The notes: generated by a model not told the origin, from the sequence alone. DNA of 64,000 nucleotides from Pseudomonas antarctica (GCF_001647715.1 NZ_CP015600.1:5518001-5582000), one strand, 5' to 3'. Shown: positions 1 to 13,993, counted from the stretch's first letter. Made by a program: numbers and translations.

Positions 1-317
1 AAGTCTTTGCACTCTTAAGGACGTTCGGCCAGACCCTCCTGAGCCTTGCCAAACTCGTTGAGCCCCAATACAGGCCCGGACCCAACTCACGTCAATTCAA
101 CGATCCTGGTCATTACTGCTTTTAGCCAGGGACCCGGCCAAAAACGCGGTGACTTTCGCCCGGAAAGCAGGAGCATTCCCAGTCACACCGCCAACATCCG
201 ACCCTTGTCGCATGTTGTAAAAATTCACATACCCCAGACACGCCAACGCGGGAGCAAGCTCCCGCGCGGCGACATCCTACCAGTCACCGCTTGATAGCGG
301 TCAACCGGGCGACCAAC
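1..317. other. dnaK downstream intergenic region
   Basis: No convincing gene is visible here. The stretch follows the dnaK stop on the minus strand, where dnaJ is expected beyond the window edge. At about 249-272 there is a short palindrome (GCGGGAGC..GCTCCCGC) that resembles half of a Pseudomonas REP element and could also act as a weak attenuator after dnaK. The one plus-strand reading frame (46-294) has no recognisable protein character and is probably chance. Confidence 0.5.
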
Positions 318-2234
<1,917 letters not shown>

Positions 2235-2313
2235 GATTGACTCTCCCGAAACATGAATTTGGTTGCCGCAGCAGTGGTGGCTAACTGCGGTAGCACTTAA
2301 ACGCTTGACTTAT

Positions 2314-2341
2314 AAATGGGGGCCTTGCGGCGGATTTCAAG
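2314..2341 (-). promoter_or_regulatory. Sigma-32-type heat-shock promoter for dnaK
   Basis: Read on the minus strand, CTTGAAA (2335-2341) and CCCCATTT (2314-2321) are separated by 13 bp. This matches the RpoH consensus closely (CTTGAAA, 13-17 bp, CCCCATNT). The -35 box overlaps the grpE stop codon, so dnaK can be transcribed independently of grpE. The assignment rests on motif match and gene context only. Confidence 0.75.
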
Positions 2342-2897
2342 CCTGCTCATCAATAGAAGGTGCAACAGGTGCAGGAGCCTTGCTCACCACCACCATTGCC
2401 GGGCGCAGCAAGCGACCGTTGAGCTGATAACCCTTCTGGAACACTTTCAATACGCTGTTCGGCTCAAGGTCATGGCTTTCCTGCATGGCCATAGCCTGGT
2501 GATGCTCTGCATTGAACGGCTCGCCGCCTTGCGGATCGATGGCCTCCAACTGATAACGCTTCAGGGTGTCCTGGAACATTTTCAGGGTCAGCTCGATCCC
2601 TTCGCGCATCGGGCGGATGTTTTCGTCGGCCGCGTTGGACAACTCAAGGCCACGCTCCAGGCTGTCGATAATCGGCAGCAGGTCATTGGCGAATTTTTCC
2701 AACGCGAATTTGTGAGCCTTTTCGACATCCTGCTCGGCGCGGCGGCGGACGTTCTGCAGATCGGCAGCAACACGCAAAGACTGATCCTGCGCAGCGGCCA
2801 ATTGCTCTTCGAGCACTTGCACACGAGTTGCCAGTTCATCACCGGCAGCCGAATTGGCGTCTGGAGTTTGCGTATCCTGCGTCTGTTCGTCAGCCAT
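2337..2897 (-). CDS. grpE: Nucleotide exchange factor GrpE
   Basis: Cofactor that releases ADP from DnaK and acts as a thermosensor of the Hsp70 cycle. The 186-residue protein has the family layout: an acidic disordered N terminus ([12 protein letters not shown]), a long coiled coil (about residues 25-90, rich in [15 protein letters not shown] heptads), a four-helix section, and a C-terminal beta domain ([14 protein letters not shown]) that inserts into the DnaK cleft. AAGGAG precedes the start codon. It is the first gene of a grpE-dnaK group and is preceded by a heat-shock promoter. Confidence 0.97.
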   Translation of the reverse strand: MADEQTQDTQTPDANSAAGDELATRVQVLEEQLAAAQDQSLRVAADLQNVRRRAEQDVEKAHKFALEKFANDLLPIIDSLERGLELSNAADENIRPMREGIELTLKMFQDTLKRYQLEAIDPQGGEPFNAEHHQAMAMQESHDLEPNSVLKVFQKGYQLNGRLLRPAMVVVSKAPAPVAPSIDEQA

Positions 2898-2950
2898 AGA
2901 TTTCTCCTTTCAAAATCATGCGCGAACTAAACTCGCGCTTCTGTTCCGGT

Positions 2951-2978
2951 ATATGGGGCCACAATTTCCAGGTTCAAG
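2951..2978 (-). promoter_or_regulatory. Sigma-32-type heat-shock promoter for grpE
   Basis: On the minus strand CTTGAAC (2972-2978) and CCCCATAT (2951-2958) lie 13 bp apart, about 50 bp upstream of the grpE start. The -10 is a perfect RpoH-type box and the -35 differs from consensus at one position. Identified by motif and by its position in front of a heat-shock gene. Confidence 0.75.
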
Positions 2979-3151
2979 GGCGCAGGCGCTTCCATAAGCC
3001 TTTCACTTGCGCCAGATCAATTTCTGAGCAGTCATTCCCAATTGCGCTAATAAAGTCATTCGATCAAGCAAATTGAGCTAAGCGCCAGGATTGTCAGCCC
3101 TAAACAAAACACTGTATAAATAACCAGACCTAACGCCTGGGAGCGGCCGTC

Positions 3152-4825
3152 ATGCTCGTGCACCTGTCTGTACATAACTACGCCATCGTTGAACATCTGG
3201 ATCTCGAACTGGATCGCGGGATGAGCGTAATCACAGGCGAAACCGGCGCCGGTAAATCGATCATGCTCGACGCCTTGGGCCTTACTCTTGGCGACCGTGC
3301 CGATAGCGGCGTGGTGCGCCCAGGCGCGGACAAGGCCGATATCCTTGCCACCTTTGACCTGGCAGATATTCCCGAAGCCGAAGCCTGGCTGGCCGAGCGC
3401 GACCTTAATAATGAGGGCCCGTGCATCCTGCGCCGAGTCATCACGGCAGAAGGACGCTCACGCGGCTACATCAACGGCACGCCTTGCCCCCTTGGCGACT
3501 TGAAAGCCCTCGGCGAATTGCTGATCGATATCCACAGCCAGCATGAACACCAATCCCTGCTGAAAACCGACACCCATCGCCGTTTGCTCGATGAGTACGC
3601 CGGTGCCACCGATCTGGCCCGACAAGTACAACTTGCCGCCCAGCGCTGGAGACAGACGCGCCAGGAGCTGGAGCGGCTCTCCAACTCCGGCGACGAACAA
3701 CGCGCTCGTCACCAGCTGCTCAGCTATCAGCTCGAAGAGCTCGAGAGCCTGGGCCTGGGCGAAACCGAGCTGGAGCAGTTGGAACAGGAACACAAGAACC
3801 TGACCAACGCCGAAACCCTGCTGGGTATCTGCCGGCAAGTGGTGGAGCAATGCAGCGAAAGCGATTCCGGCAACGTGCTCAATGCACTGACCGCCAGCCT
3901 CAATCGCCTGTCCAGCGTGAACAATGCATCCGGCTCGCTGAACGAAGCCACAACGTTACTGACCAGCGCACAGATCCAGGTTGAAGAAGCCGTGGGAGAG
4001 CTCAACCGCTTTCTCGACCACTTCGATGCCGATCCAGCCCGCCTGCAGGAAATAGAGGAACGCCTGGATACCATCTACACCCTGGCGCGCAAACATCGCA
4101 TTCAGCCGACCGAAGTGGCGACGATGCAGCAAAAACTGCTGGATGAAATCGAAACCCTCAACGCCAACGACGAATCCATTGAGCGACTGGGCGACGAACT
4201 CGCCTCTTTCGCCCGACATTACCAAGAAAAGGCCCGCGAACTGAGCGACCTGCGCCAGCAAGCGGCCACAAGCCTGGCCAGCGCCGTAGAGCAGGAAATT
4301 CAGCGCCTTGGCATGCCTGGCGGGCGCTTTACCATCGAACTGCGCACCAACACCAGCAATGAACTACAACCTCACGGCCTGGAACAGGTGGAACTGCTGG
4401 TGAGTGCCAACCCTGGGCAGCCGCTCAAGGCACTGGCGAAAGTGGCGTCCGGTGGCGAACTGTCGCGGATCAGCCTGGCGATCCAGGTGATTACCGCCCA
4501 GACATCACGGGTACCCACGCTGGTATTCGATGAAGTGGACGTTGGTATTGGCGGGCCGACCGCAGAGATTGTTGGCCAATTGTTGCGCCGACTAGGGGAT
4601 CGTGGCCAGGTACTGACGGTCACTCACTTACCGCAAGTGGCGGCTCAAGGGCATCAGCATTTGTTTGTGCATAAAGTAAGAGGCAGCGATGCGACGCACA
4701 CGGCCGTGTCCAAGCTGAACAAGTCGGAACGCGTAGAAGAAGTGGCGCGGATGCTGGGCGGTATCGACCTGACCAAGGAGTCCCTGGCCCACGCGAAGAA
4801 AATGGTCGTGGCTACCAAGGCCTGA
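3152..4825 (+). CDS. recN: DNA repair protein RecN
   Basis: SMC-like ATPase that acts early in recombinational repair of double-strand breaks. The 557-residue protein has the Walker A motif GETGAGKS at residues 29-36, a central coiled-coil region (about 150-380) and a C-terminal ABC signature and Walker B (ASGGELSRISLA, then VFDEVDVGIGG). The start follows GGGAGCGG at a good distance. It diverges from grpE across a 254-bp gap and converges on fur. This fur-recN-grpE arrangement is standard in Pseudomonas. Confidence 0.97.
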   Translation: MLVHLSVHNYAIVEHLDLELDRGMSVITGETGAGKSIMLDALGLTLGDRADSGVVRPGADKADILATFDLADIPEAEAWLAERDLNNEGPCILRRVITAEGRSRGYINGTPCPLGDLKALGELLIDIHSQHEHQSLLKTDTHRRLLDEYAGATDLARQVQLAAQRWRQTRQELERLSNSGDEQRARHQLLSYQLEELESLGLGETELEQLEQEHKNLTNAETLLGICRQVVEQCSESDSGNVLNALTASLNRLSSVNNASGSLNEATTLLTSAQIQVEEAVGELNRFLDHFDADPARLQEIEERLDTIYTLARKHRIQPTEVATMQQKLLDEIETLNANDESIERLGDELASFARHYQEKARELSDLRQQAATSLASAVEQEIQRLGMPGGRFTIELRTNTSNELQPHGLEQVELLVSANPGQPLKALAKVASGGELSRISLAIQVITAQTSRVPTLVFDEVDVGIGGPTAEIVGQLLRRLGDRGQVLTVTHLPQVAAQGHQHLFVHKVRGSDATHTAVSKLNKSERVEEVARMLGGIDLTKESLAHAKKMVVATKA

Positions 4826-4867
4826 ACCGAGCATTTTTCGCTCTCTTTTCTCTACTATAGAAAGCAC

Positions 4868-4891
4868 GAAGGCGACCCTAGGGTCGCCTTC
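4868..4891. terminator. Hairpin between convergent recN and fur
   Basis: A perfect inverted repeat (GAAGGCGACCC / GGGTCGCCTTC) lies between the two convergent genes. It has no long T run on either side, so it is a weak or bidirectional terminator candidate. Confidence 0.45.
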
Positions 4892-4923
4892 AATCGTTTC
4901 GCAGAGCAAATCTGCGTCGATTT

Positions 4924-5328
4924 TTACTTTTTCTTACGGATGTACAGCACCAGATTATGGTCCACCAAATCGAACCCATGCTGCTCAGCGATAGTGTGCT
5001 GGAGCTTCTCGATTTCCGGACTGGTGAACTCGATAACCTCATTGGTATCCAGGTCAACCATGTGGTCGTGATGACCGCCGTCAGCCAATTCGAACACTGC
5101 ATGACCGCCGTCGAAATTATGACGAACCACCAGCCCTGCGGCTTCAAACTGGGTCAGCACACGGTAAACCGTGGCCAGGCCAACGTCCTCGTTAGACTCC
5201 ATCAGCGCCTTGTAAACATCTTCGGCACTCATGTGGCGCTGCTCAGCAGAATCGAGCATTTGTAGAATCTTGACTCGTGGCAGAGTCACTTTAAGACCGG
5301 CTTTGCGTAGTTCGCTATTTTCAACCAT
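4924..5328 (-). CDS. fur: Ferric uptake regulator Fur
   Basis: Iron-responsive repressor of siderophore, uptake and small-RNA genes. The 134-residue protein has an N-terminal winged helix (recognition region DVGLATVYRVL) and a C-terminal dimerisation domain with the metal-binding HHDHM motif. The open frame extends 32 codons upstream, but MVENSELRKAGLK is the conserved Fur N terminus, so the internal ATG is chosen. It diverges from bamE across 98 bp, which must hold promoters for both. No CXXC pair is visible near the C terminus, as is typical of Pseudomonas Fur. Confidence 0.97.
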   Translation of the reverse strand: MVENSELRKAGLKVTLPRVKILQMLDSAEQRHMSAEDVYKALMESNEDVGLATVYRVLTQFEAAGLVVRHNFDGGHAVFELADGGHHDHMVDLDTNEVIEFTSPEIEKLQHTIAEQHGFDLVDHNLVLYIRKKK

Positions 5329-5426
5329 GGTTAGCTTTCTCGCGGATGCTGCTTCGCAGCTTCTCTTAATACGGGTATGATCGGCGTTTACGTTGTCCCA
5401 GCCAAGATAGTGGAAGTCGCCCACCG

Positions 5427-5954
5427 ATGCAAAACACCAAGCTCTTGCTAACCAGTTTCACCCTTGTGGGACTGCTCGCACTCGCCGGTTGTTCATTCCC
5501 CGGGGTTTACAAAATCGACATCCAGCAGGGCAATGTCGTCACGCAGGACATGATAGACCAGTTACGTCCGGGAATGACCCGACGGCAAGTACGGTTTATC
5601 ATGGGCAACCCCCTGCTGACCGACACTTTTCATGCCGATCGCTGGGATTATCTCTACAGCATCCAGCCAGGTGGCGGTGAGCGCCAGCAGGAACGCGTCA
5701 GCGTCATCTTCAATGGCAATGACCAGCTTGTCAGCCTGTCCGGTGACTTCATGCCCGGTGTAAGCCGTGATGAAGCCTTGCTGGGCAAGGACAACGGCAC
5801 CAATGTGACTGCGCCCGCGCAGGAAGCAGAGAAGCCGAAGTCCGAGGTACCGGCCAAGCCAGGCTCGTTGCTGGATCAGATCCAGAAGGACGTGGATGGC
5901 GTGCAAACCGTTCCGGTCCCGACGCCACAGCCTCTGGACACCGCCCCGCAATAA
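5427..5954 (+). CDS. bamE: Outer membrane assembly factor BamE (OmlA)
   Basis: Lipoprotein of the BAM complex that inserts beta-barrel proteins in the outer membrane. The 175-residue precursor has a lipoprotein signal with lipobox LAGC (Cys22), then the SmpA/OmlA fold with the signature [16 protein letters not shown] and WDYLY. The Pro/Ala-rich tail after about residue 120 is longer than in E. coli BamE, as in other Pseudomonas OmlA proteins. It is divergent from fur and followed by a strong terminator. Confidence 0.95.
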   Translation: MQNTKLLLTSFTLVGLLALAGCSFPGVYKIDIQQGNVVTQDMIDQLRPGMTRRQVRFIMGNPLLTDTFHADRWDYLYSIQPGGGERQQERVSVIFNGNDQLVSLSGDFMPGVSRDEALLGKDNGTNVTAPAQEAEKPKSEVPAKPGSLLDQIQKDVDGVQTVPVPTPQPLDTAPQ

Positions 5955-5966
5955 TTTTGCGGCGCG

Positions 5967-6000
5967 CAACAAAAAGCCCGGCATGCCGGGCTTTTTGTTG
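5967..6000. terminator. Bidirectional terminator between bamE and rnfH
   Basis: GC-rich palindrome (AAAGCCCGGCATGCCGGGCTTT) with T runs on both strands, placed between the convergent genes bamE and rnfH. It can terminate both transcripts. Confidence 0.85.
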
Positions 6001-6017
6001 CCTGTCGATTGGCAGCG

Positions 6018-6320
6018 TTATGAAGGTTGTTGCCTGGCCATCGCGGCCTTGGCCGCGCGCAGCCTGCGCACTTCCTTGGGGTCTGCCAGCAACGGCCGGT
6101 AAATCTCAATTCGATCACCCGGCTGCACAGCACGCACATCCGCGTCCGCAACCAACTTGCCAAAAATCCCCGAAGGGCAATCAGCCAATACCAGCCCCGG
6201 AAGTTGCACTGCAATGCCCGATGCCTGCACCGCCACCCTCAGGCTTGTGCCCGCAGGCACCGTCACCGCCAACAAAACCTGGCGATCCTCGGCGGCATAT
6301 ACCACTTCAATCTCAACCAT
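6018..6320 (-). CDS. rnfH: RnfH family ubiquitin-like protein
   Basis: Small 100-residue protein of the RnfH (RatB) family, a beta-grasp fold of uncertain role. The start MVEIEVVYAAEDRQ is chosen because homologs begin there; the frame runs 34 codons further upstream over ratA. Motifs seen are PAGTSLRVAVQASG and QPGDRIEIYRPL, typical of the family. It overlaps ratA by 8 bp, so the two are translationally coupled. The smpB / ratA-rnfH / bamE neighbourhood is conserved across gammaproteobacteria. Confidence 0.9.
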   Translation of the reverse strand: MVEIEVVYAAEDRQVLLAVTVPAGTSLRVAVQASGIAVQLPGLVLADCPSGIFGKLVADADVRAVQPGDRIEIYRPLLADPKEVRRLRAAKAAMARQQPS

Positions 6321-6747
6321 GCAGTTGCTTGGCCCGCTGACAGAATGCATCGACCAGCGTATTAGCCGCCTGGTTAAACAATGGCCCCAACGTCGCGCGC
6401 ACAATTGGGCCCGCATAATCAAATGACAGGTCGAGGCTGATCTTGCAGGCCTTGTCGGTCAGTGCCTTGAACACCCACACCCCATGCAACTGGGTGAAGG
6501 GCCCTTCCTGCAGATTCATTTCAATGGATTTCCCAGGCACCAGTACGTTGCGCGTAACAAAGTGCTGGCTAAGACCGCCCTTGGCCACCCCAACACTGGC
6601 AACCATGTGCTCATCACTGCCTTCCAGTACCTCGGCAGTGGAGCACCAAGGCAGGAATTCCGGGTAACGCGCAACGTCGTTGACCAGGTCATAGAGCGCC
6701 TGCGCCGGATAAGGCAGTAAGGCCGAACGTTGAATATGCGTCGTCAT
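6313..6747 (-). CDS. ratA: RatA family START-like protein
   Basis: A 144-residue protein of the polyketide cyclase/COQ10 (START-like) fold. E. coli RatA was reported to block 70S ribosome assembly, and relatives bind coenzyme Q, so the role here is open. Visible family marks are YDLVNDVARYPEFLPWCS near the N terminus and FVTRN / DLSFDYAG in the beta sheet. It is the upstream gene of a two-gene unit with rnfH (8-bp overlap) and diverges from smpB. Confidence 0.9.
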   Translation of the reverse strand: MTTHIQRSALLPYPAQALYDLVNDVARYPEFLPWCSTAEVLEGSDEHMVASVGVAKGGLSQHFVTRNVLVPGKSIEMNLQEGPFTQLHGVWVFKALTDKACKISLDLSFDYAGPIVRATLGPLFNQAANTLVDAFCQRAKQLHG

Positions 6748-6913
6748 GTGAGCGTTATTTCCACTGCTGAAGCAAACATCGCGAAAGAACAGCCCGATCC
6801 GCGAGAGAAAAAAACCTAAGAACTGCCCGTATTGTCCGGGATTCGTCCAACACGCTCAAGCACGCAGGTTGACCGTAGCCGACACGCTCGCAACTCCCTA
6901 TAATGCCGCCCCT

Positions 6914-7396
6914 ATGGCTAAACAAAAGAAACACCCTACAGGGACCATCGCGCAAAATAAAAAGGCGCGACACGATTACTTCATCGAACATCGGTTCGAG
7001 GCTGGTCTGGTCCTGGCCGGCTGGGAAGTAAAGAGTCTGCGCGCCAGCAAGCTGCAACTGGTCGACAGCTACGTATTGCTCAAGGATGGCGAGGCATGGC
7101 TGCTGGGCAGTCATATCACCCCGCTGACGACCGCGAGCACCCACGTAATCGCCGACCCGGTGCGCACGCGCAAGCTATTGCTCAACGCCCGCGAACTGGA
7201 AAAGCTCGCTGCCGCCGTACAGCAGAAAGGCTATGCCTGCATCTGCCTGTCCTGGTACTGGAGCAAGCACCTGGTCAAGTGCGAGATCGCGCTCGGCAAG
7301 GGCAAAAAGGAATACGACAAGCGCGACACCGAGCGCGAACGCGACTCCAATCGTGAACTGCACCGTGCCGTGCGCAACAAGGGCAAGGAAGAGTAA
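6914..7396 (+). CDS. smpB: SsrA-binding protein SmpB
   Basis: RNA-binding protein that delivers tmRNA (ssrA, in this window at 13,560) to stalled ribosomes. The 160-residue protein begins [18 protein letters not shown]; the 15 extra upstream codons of the open frame are non-conserved. The OB fold carries [13 protein letters not shown] and the DSYV..G.AWL segment. The basic C-terminal tail ([18 protein letters not shown]) is the part that enters the mRNA channel. Confidence 0.96.
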   Translation: MAKQKKHPTGTIAQNKKARHDYFIEHRFEAGLVLAGWEVKSLRASKLQLVDSYVLLKDGEAWLLGSHITPLTTASTHVIADPVRTRKLLLNARELEKLAAAVQQKGYACICLSWYWSKHLVKCEIALGKGKKEYDKRDTERERDSNRELHRAVRNKGKEE

Positions 7397-7434
7397 TCCT
7401 TGTGACACTGTAGCCTCGGGTGACTCACCCCGGG

Positions 7435-8202
7435 CTACATGCCTTTACGCCGCTCCGCCCGCGCTACGCGCTGAACTTCCTGACGCACCTCTTCCAACAC
7501 TTCCTGCACATACAACAGGTGACGTGTTGAGACTTCCCGCGCCTGCTCGGCACGCCCCTCGATAATTGCCAGGTACAAATCCCGGTGCTGACTGATCAGC
7601 ATGTCACGGGTCTCCGTACGCTGCTGGTACATGCCGCCGATGTTGGTCACCACGTTCCGCTTGAGCAGATCAAACAGTCCGCGAATGGTGTGCAGCAACA
7701 CCGCGTTATGACTGGCCTCAGCGATGGCCAAGTGAAACCGCGCATCGGCCGCGCCCTCTTCCACCCGGCTGACCTCATCCACACGCGTATAGCAATCCTG
7801 TAACGCTTCAAAAGCCGACGTCAGCCGCTCACGGTCCACCTCGGTAGCCCGCAACGCCGCGTAATAGGCACAAGACGCTTCAAGGGTCTGACGAAACTCG
7901 AGCAAATCACGCTGAGCCTCCGGGTTATTTTCCAGCAGGTGCAGCAGCGGATCACTGAAGGTAGACCCCAGAGAATCCGCCACATAGTTACCGCCACCCT
8001 GACGACTGACCAACAGCCCCTTGGCCGCCAGCTTCTGAATCGCCTCACGCAACGAAGGGCGCGACACGCCAAACTGCTCAGCCAAAGCGCGCTCGGCCGG
8101 CAAGCGCTCGCCCGACTTCAGCGTGCCCTCAAGGATCATGCCCTCGAGCTGCTCGACAATATCGTCAGACAAACGGCGCTGACGCACCTGATCAAACCCC
8201 AT
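7435..8202 (-). CDS. lldR: FadR-subfamily GntR regulator LldR
   Basis: Lactate-responsive transcription factor. The 255-residue protein has an N-terminal winged helix-turn-helix (about residues 10-75; GERLPAERALAEQFGVSRPSLREAI) and a C-terminal FCD ligand domain with FRQTLEASCAYYA and the metal-site histidines in FHLAIAEASHNAVL. It diverges from lldP, and the 262-bp gap holds two palindromes with GntR-type half sites (8325-8339 and 8396-8412). Assignment to lactate rests on the neighbours. Confidence 0.9.
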   Translation of the reverse strand: MGFDQVRQRRLSDDIVEQLEGMILEGTLKSGERLPAERALAEQFGVSRPSLREAIQKLAAKGLLVSRQGGGNYVADSLGSTFSDPLLHLLENNPEAQRDLLEFRQTLEASCAYYAALRATEVDRERLTSAFEALQDCYTRVDEVSRVEEGAADARFHLAIAEASHNAVLLHTIRGLFDLLKRNVVTNIGGMYQQRTETRDMLISQHRDLYLAIIEGRAEQAREVSTRHLLYVQEVLEEVRQEVQRVARAERRKGM

Positions 8203-8324
8203 AACTCACTCTCCACAATCCCGACCACTCGCCGGGGGCTCTATTCTGGCCTATCGCCGCGCTTGCGGCACCTATCAGAACGCCTTCGATAGACCCGAGC
8301 AGGACACCTCGGCTACGTCGCTAC

Positions 8325-8339
8325 GACCAAAGTTTGGTC
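8325..8339. promoter_or_regulatory. Putative LldR operator 1
   Basis: Perfect palindrome GACCAAAGTTTGGTC in the lldR-lldP divergent gap. Its TTGGT/ACCAA half sites match FadR-family (LldR/PdhR) operators but in inverted order compared with the site at 8396. Inferred from symmetry and location. Confidence 0.5.
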
Positions 8340-8395
8340 AGCGGCAAATTGACACAGCCACGCCAACACTTTTACTCTAGCCAACAGCGGCTGTA

Positions 8396-8412
8396 AATTG
8401 GTCTTACCAATT
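8396..8412. promoter_or_regulatory. Putative LldR operator 2
   Basis: Perfect palindrome AATTGGTCTTACCAATT, 52 bp before the lldP start. It fits the AATTGGTnnnACCAATT consensus known for PdhR/LldR-type regulators. Its position suits repression of the lldP transcript, relieved by lactate. Confidence 0.7.
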
Positions 8413-8464
8413 ATCCAAGCTGACTAAACAGTGCCTGACCAACAACAATTAGGGGCCACCCCAC

Positions 8465-10159
8465 ATGCAAACCTGGCAACAGCTCTACAGCCCGCTCGGC
8501 AGCCTCGGCCTGTCCGCACTGGCCGCCGTCATTCCGATCGTATTCTTCTTCCTCGCCCTGGCCGTGTTTCGCCTCAAAGGCCACGTCGCCGGGAGTATTA
8601 CGCTGGCATTGTCGATCCTGGTGGCAATCTTCGCCTTCAAGATGCCGGTCGACATGGCGCTGGCCGCCGCCGGTTATGGTTTTGCCTACGGCCTGTGGCC
8701 CATCGCATGGATCATCGTCGCCGCCGTTTTCCTCTACAAACTGACCGTCAAGAGCGGCCAATTTGAAATCATCCGCAGCTCGGTCCTGTCGATCACCGAC
8801 GATCAGCGCCTTCAGGTGCTGTTGATCGGTTTCTGCTTCGGCGCGTTCCTCGAAGGTGCGGCCGGCTTCGGCGCCCCCGTGGCGATTACCGCCGCACTGC
8901 TGGTCGGCCTGGGTTTCAACCCGCTGTATGCCGCCGGCTTGTGCCTGATCGCCAACACCGCGCCTGTAGCCTTTGGCGCGCTGGGCATTCCGATCATCGT
9001 CGCCGGCCAAGTAACCGGCATTGATTCCTTCAAAATCGGCGCCATGGCCGGCCGCCAACTGCCGTTGCTGTCGCTGTTTGTACCGTTCTGGCTGGTGTTC
9101 ATGATGGACGGCCTGCGCGGCGTTCGCGAAACCTGGCCGGCGGCGCTGGTGGCAGGCTTGAGCTTTGCCGTCACCCAATATTTCACGTCCAACTTCATCG
9201 GCCCGGAACTGCCGGACATCACCTCGGCCCTCGTCAGCCTGGTAGCCCTGACCCTGTTTTTGAAAGTCTGGCAACCCAAGCGTGCCGCGGGCGCACAGAT
9301 TGCGGGGGCCACCTCCGGGGCTGCGGTCACCGCCAGCATCGGCGGCTTCGGTCAGCCGCGCCAAACGCTCGCTTCGCCCTACGGCCTGGGGCAGATATTC
9401 AAGGCCTGGTCGCCGTTCCTGATCCTGACCGTACTGGTCACCATTTGGACCCTCAAGCCATTCAAAGCGATGTTCGCTGCAGGTGGCGCGATGTACAGCT
9501 GGGTCTTCAACTTCGCGATCCCGCACCTGGATCAACTGGTCGTCAAGGTCGCCCCGATTGTCGCTAACCCGACGGCGATTCCGGCGGTGTTCAAGCTGGA
9601 CCCGATCTCTGCAACGGGCACCGCGATTTTCTTCTCCGCGCTGATCTCGATGCTGGTGCTCAAGATCGATGTAAAAACTGGTCTGACCACTTTAAAAGAA
9701 ACCTTCTACGAATTGCGCTGGCCCATCCTGTCCATCGGCATGGTGCTGGCCTTCGCCTTCGTCACTAACTACTCGGGCATGTCCTCGACCATGGCGCTTG
9801 TGCTGGCAGCCACGGGTGCAGCCTTCCCGTTCTTCTCGCCTTTCCTTGGCTGGCTGGGGGTTTTCCTGACAGGCTCCGACACTTCGTCCAACGCCCTGTT
9901 CAGCTCGCTGCAAGCCACCACCGCCCACCAGATTGGCGTTAATGACGTGCTGCTGGTTGCCGCCAATACCAGCGGCGGCGTGACCGGCAAAATGATCTCG
10001 CCGCAATCAATCGCCGTGGCGTGCGCCGCCACCGGCCTGGTAGGCAAAGAATCCGATCTGTTCCGCTTTACCCTCAAGCACAGCCTGTTTTTCGCCACCA
10101 TCGTCGGGCTGATCACCCTGGCGCAGGCCTACTGGTTCACCGGTATGCTGGTGCACTGA
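8465..10159 (+). CDS. lldP: L-lactate permease LldP
   Basis: Inner-membrane lactate:proton symporter (LctP family, 564 residues), also moving D-lactate and glycolate. About a dozen hydrophobic segments span the protein. Family landmarks are [14 protein letters not shown] (about residue 135), [12 protein letters not shown], and near the C terminus [13 protein letters not shown] and [20 protein letters not shown]. It starts the lactate operon downstream of two putative LldR operators. The next gene, 70 bp on, is the D-lactate dehydrogenase rather than lldD. Confidence 0.96.
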   Translation: MQTWQQLYSPLGSLGLSALAAVIPIVFFFLALAVFRLKGHVAGSITLALSILVAIFAFKMPVDMALAAAGYGFAYGLWPIAWIIVAAVFLYKLTVKSGQFEIIRSSVLSITDDQRLQVLLIGFCFGAFLEGAAGFGAPVAITAALLVGLGFNPLYAAGLCLIANTAPVAFGALGIPIIVAGQVTGIDSFKIGAMAGRQLPLLSLFVPFWLVFMMDGLRGVRETWPAALVAGLSFAVTQYFTSNFIGPELPDITSALVSLVALTLFLKVWQPKRAAGAQIAGATSGAAVTASIGGFGQPRQTLASPYGLGQIFKAWSPFLILTVLVTIWTLKPFKAMFAAGGAMYSWVFNFAIPHLDQLVVKVAPIVANPTAIPAVFKLDPISATGTAIFFSALISMLVLKIDVKTGLTTLKETFYELRWPILSIGMVLAFAFVTNYSGMSSTMALVLAATGAAFPFFSPFLGWLGVFLTGSDTSSNALFSSLQATTAHQIGVNDVLLVAANTSGGVTGKMISPQSIAVACAATGLVGKESDLFRFTLKHSLFFATIVGLITLAQAYWFTGMLVH

Positions 10160-10229
10160 GACCTGCGCGCAATAGGGTAAGAATCGACGCCGGAACACGG
10201 TTCCGGCGTCTGCTATTTCTGGAGGACCG

Positions 10230-13040
<2,811 letters not shown>

Positions 13041-13176
13041 ACCTGCAAAAAAACAGAACCCCTGCGCGCCGGCGTAGTCATCTGCATAGGCCTCGGCGAA
13101 CGAGGCTCATCAGTGATGTCGCTGGCAGCCGTTGAACGCCAGCAGCGTCGAGCCCTTTTTCGCAAGGAGATACCCT

Positions 13177-13455
13177 ATGAAGCGTTCCGCTCTTGCTGGT
13201 TTGTTCATTACCGCTGCGATCATGGCCTCCCCTGTTTTCGCTGCAGGTGAGCCTGACCTGTGCAGAATCAATCTGGACAAAATCAACAACGGCAAAGCAT
13301 TGCTAGCCACCGACACCAGCGGCAAAAGCGGCGAAATCGACACCGCCGTCTCCCAAGCCAAGGCAGCCCACGCAGCCGGTGATGACAAGAAGTGCATCGA
13401 GATCACGTCCAAAGCACTGCAGGATCTGCAGAACAGCGAAAAAGGCGGTCAATAA
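13177..13455 (+). CDS. Small secreted hypothetical protein
   Basis: A 92-residue protein with a clear signal peptide (MKRSALAGLFITAAIMASPVFA, cleavage near residue 23) and a short helical mature part containing two cysteines (LCRIN and KKCIEI). Start chosen at the ATG with an AAGGAG site 8 bp upstream; the frame extends 15 codons earlier without homology character. I do not recognise a domain. It sits just before ssrA and has its own terminator, so it is probably a single-gene unit exported to the periplasm. Confidence 0.75.
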   Translation: MKRSALAGLFITAAIMASPVFAAGEPDLCRINLDKINNGKALLATDTSGKSGEIDTAVSQAKAAHAAGDDKKCIEITSKALQDLQNSEKGGQ

Positions 13456-13472
13456 GCGCCTCACTCGGTCGC

Positions 13473-13496
13473 GGCCAACCTTCGGGTTGGCCTTCT
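13473..13496 (+). terminator. Terminator after small secreted protein gene
   Basis: Stem GGCCAACC / GGTTGGCC with a TTCG tetraloop, followed by TTCT, just downstream of the small secreted protein gene. The UUCG loop makes it very stable although the T run is short. Confidence 0.65.
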
Positions 13497-13559
13497 GTGA
13501 GCGTTTGGCGTACACTGCACAGGCTTGTCACTCACTATGAAACAACGAGTTACAAGCAC

Positions 13560-13956
13560 GGGGCCGTTTAGGATTCGACGCCGGTCGCGAAACTTTAGGT
13601 GCATGCCGAGTTGGTAACAGAACTCGTAAATCCACTGTTGCAACTTCTTATAGTTGCCAATGACGAAAACTACGGCCAGGAATTCGCTCTCGCTGCGTAA
13701 GCAGCCTTAGCCCTGAGCTTCTGGTACCTTCGGGTCCAGCAATCACCAGGGGATGTCTGTAAACCCAAAGTGATTGTCATATAGAACAGAATCGCCGTGC
13801 AGTACGTTGTGGACGAAGCGGCTAAAACTTACACAACTCGCCCAAAGCACCCTGCCCTTCGGGTCGCTGAGGGTTAACTTAATAGAAACGGCTACGCATG
13901 TAGTACCGACAGCGGAGTACTGGCGGACGGGGGTTCAAATCCCCCCGGCTCCACCA
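13560..13956 (+). ncRNA. ssrA: Transfer-messenger RNA (ssrA)
   Basis: tmRNA of 397 nt that rescues stalled ribosomes with SmpB. The 5' GGGGCCG pairs with the 3' CGGCTCC to form the tRNA-like acceptor stem, and the T-arm (GGGTTCAAATCCC) and an encoded CCA end are present. The tag frame runs 13,656-13,700 with resume codon GCC and encodes ANDENYGQEFALAA then TAA. It keeps the LAA degradation signal but is longer than the 10-residue P. aeruginosa tag. The 3' end is the attachment site for the island that follows. Confidence 0.97.
13934..13956 (+). other. Left attachment site (attL) in ssrA 3' end
   Basis: The T-arm and CCA end of ssrA (TTCAAATCCCCCCGGCTCC then ACCA). A diverged copy lies at 31,798-31,819, and a P4-type integrase begins 188 bp downstream. 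Such integrases commonly insert at tRNA or tmRNA 3' ends, restoring the gene. The exact crossover point cannot be read. Confidence 0.7.
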
Positions 13957-13967
13957 CTTCATCATCT

Positions 13968-13993
13968 AAAGACGTCCACGGACGTCTTTTTTT
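13968..13993 (+). terminator. Terminator after ssrA, carried by the island
   Basis: Seven-base-pair stem (AGACGTC / GACGTCT) with a 4-nt loop and a run of seven T, 12 bp after the ssrA CCA. It lies on the island side of the attachment site, so the element appears to supply a new terminator for ssrA. Confidence 0.8.

Noticed and set aside
4924..5424. Longer Fur start at 5,424
   Set aside because: The extra 32 residues are not Fur-like and would occupy the divergent promoter region; the internal ATG gives the conserved 134-residue protein.
6869..6913. N-terminal extension of SmpB
   Set aside because: The conserved protein begins MAKQKKHP; the extension lacks family resemblance.
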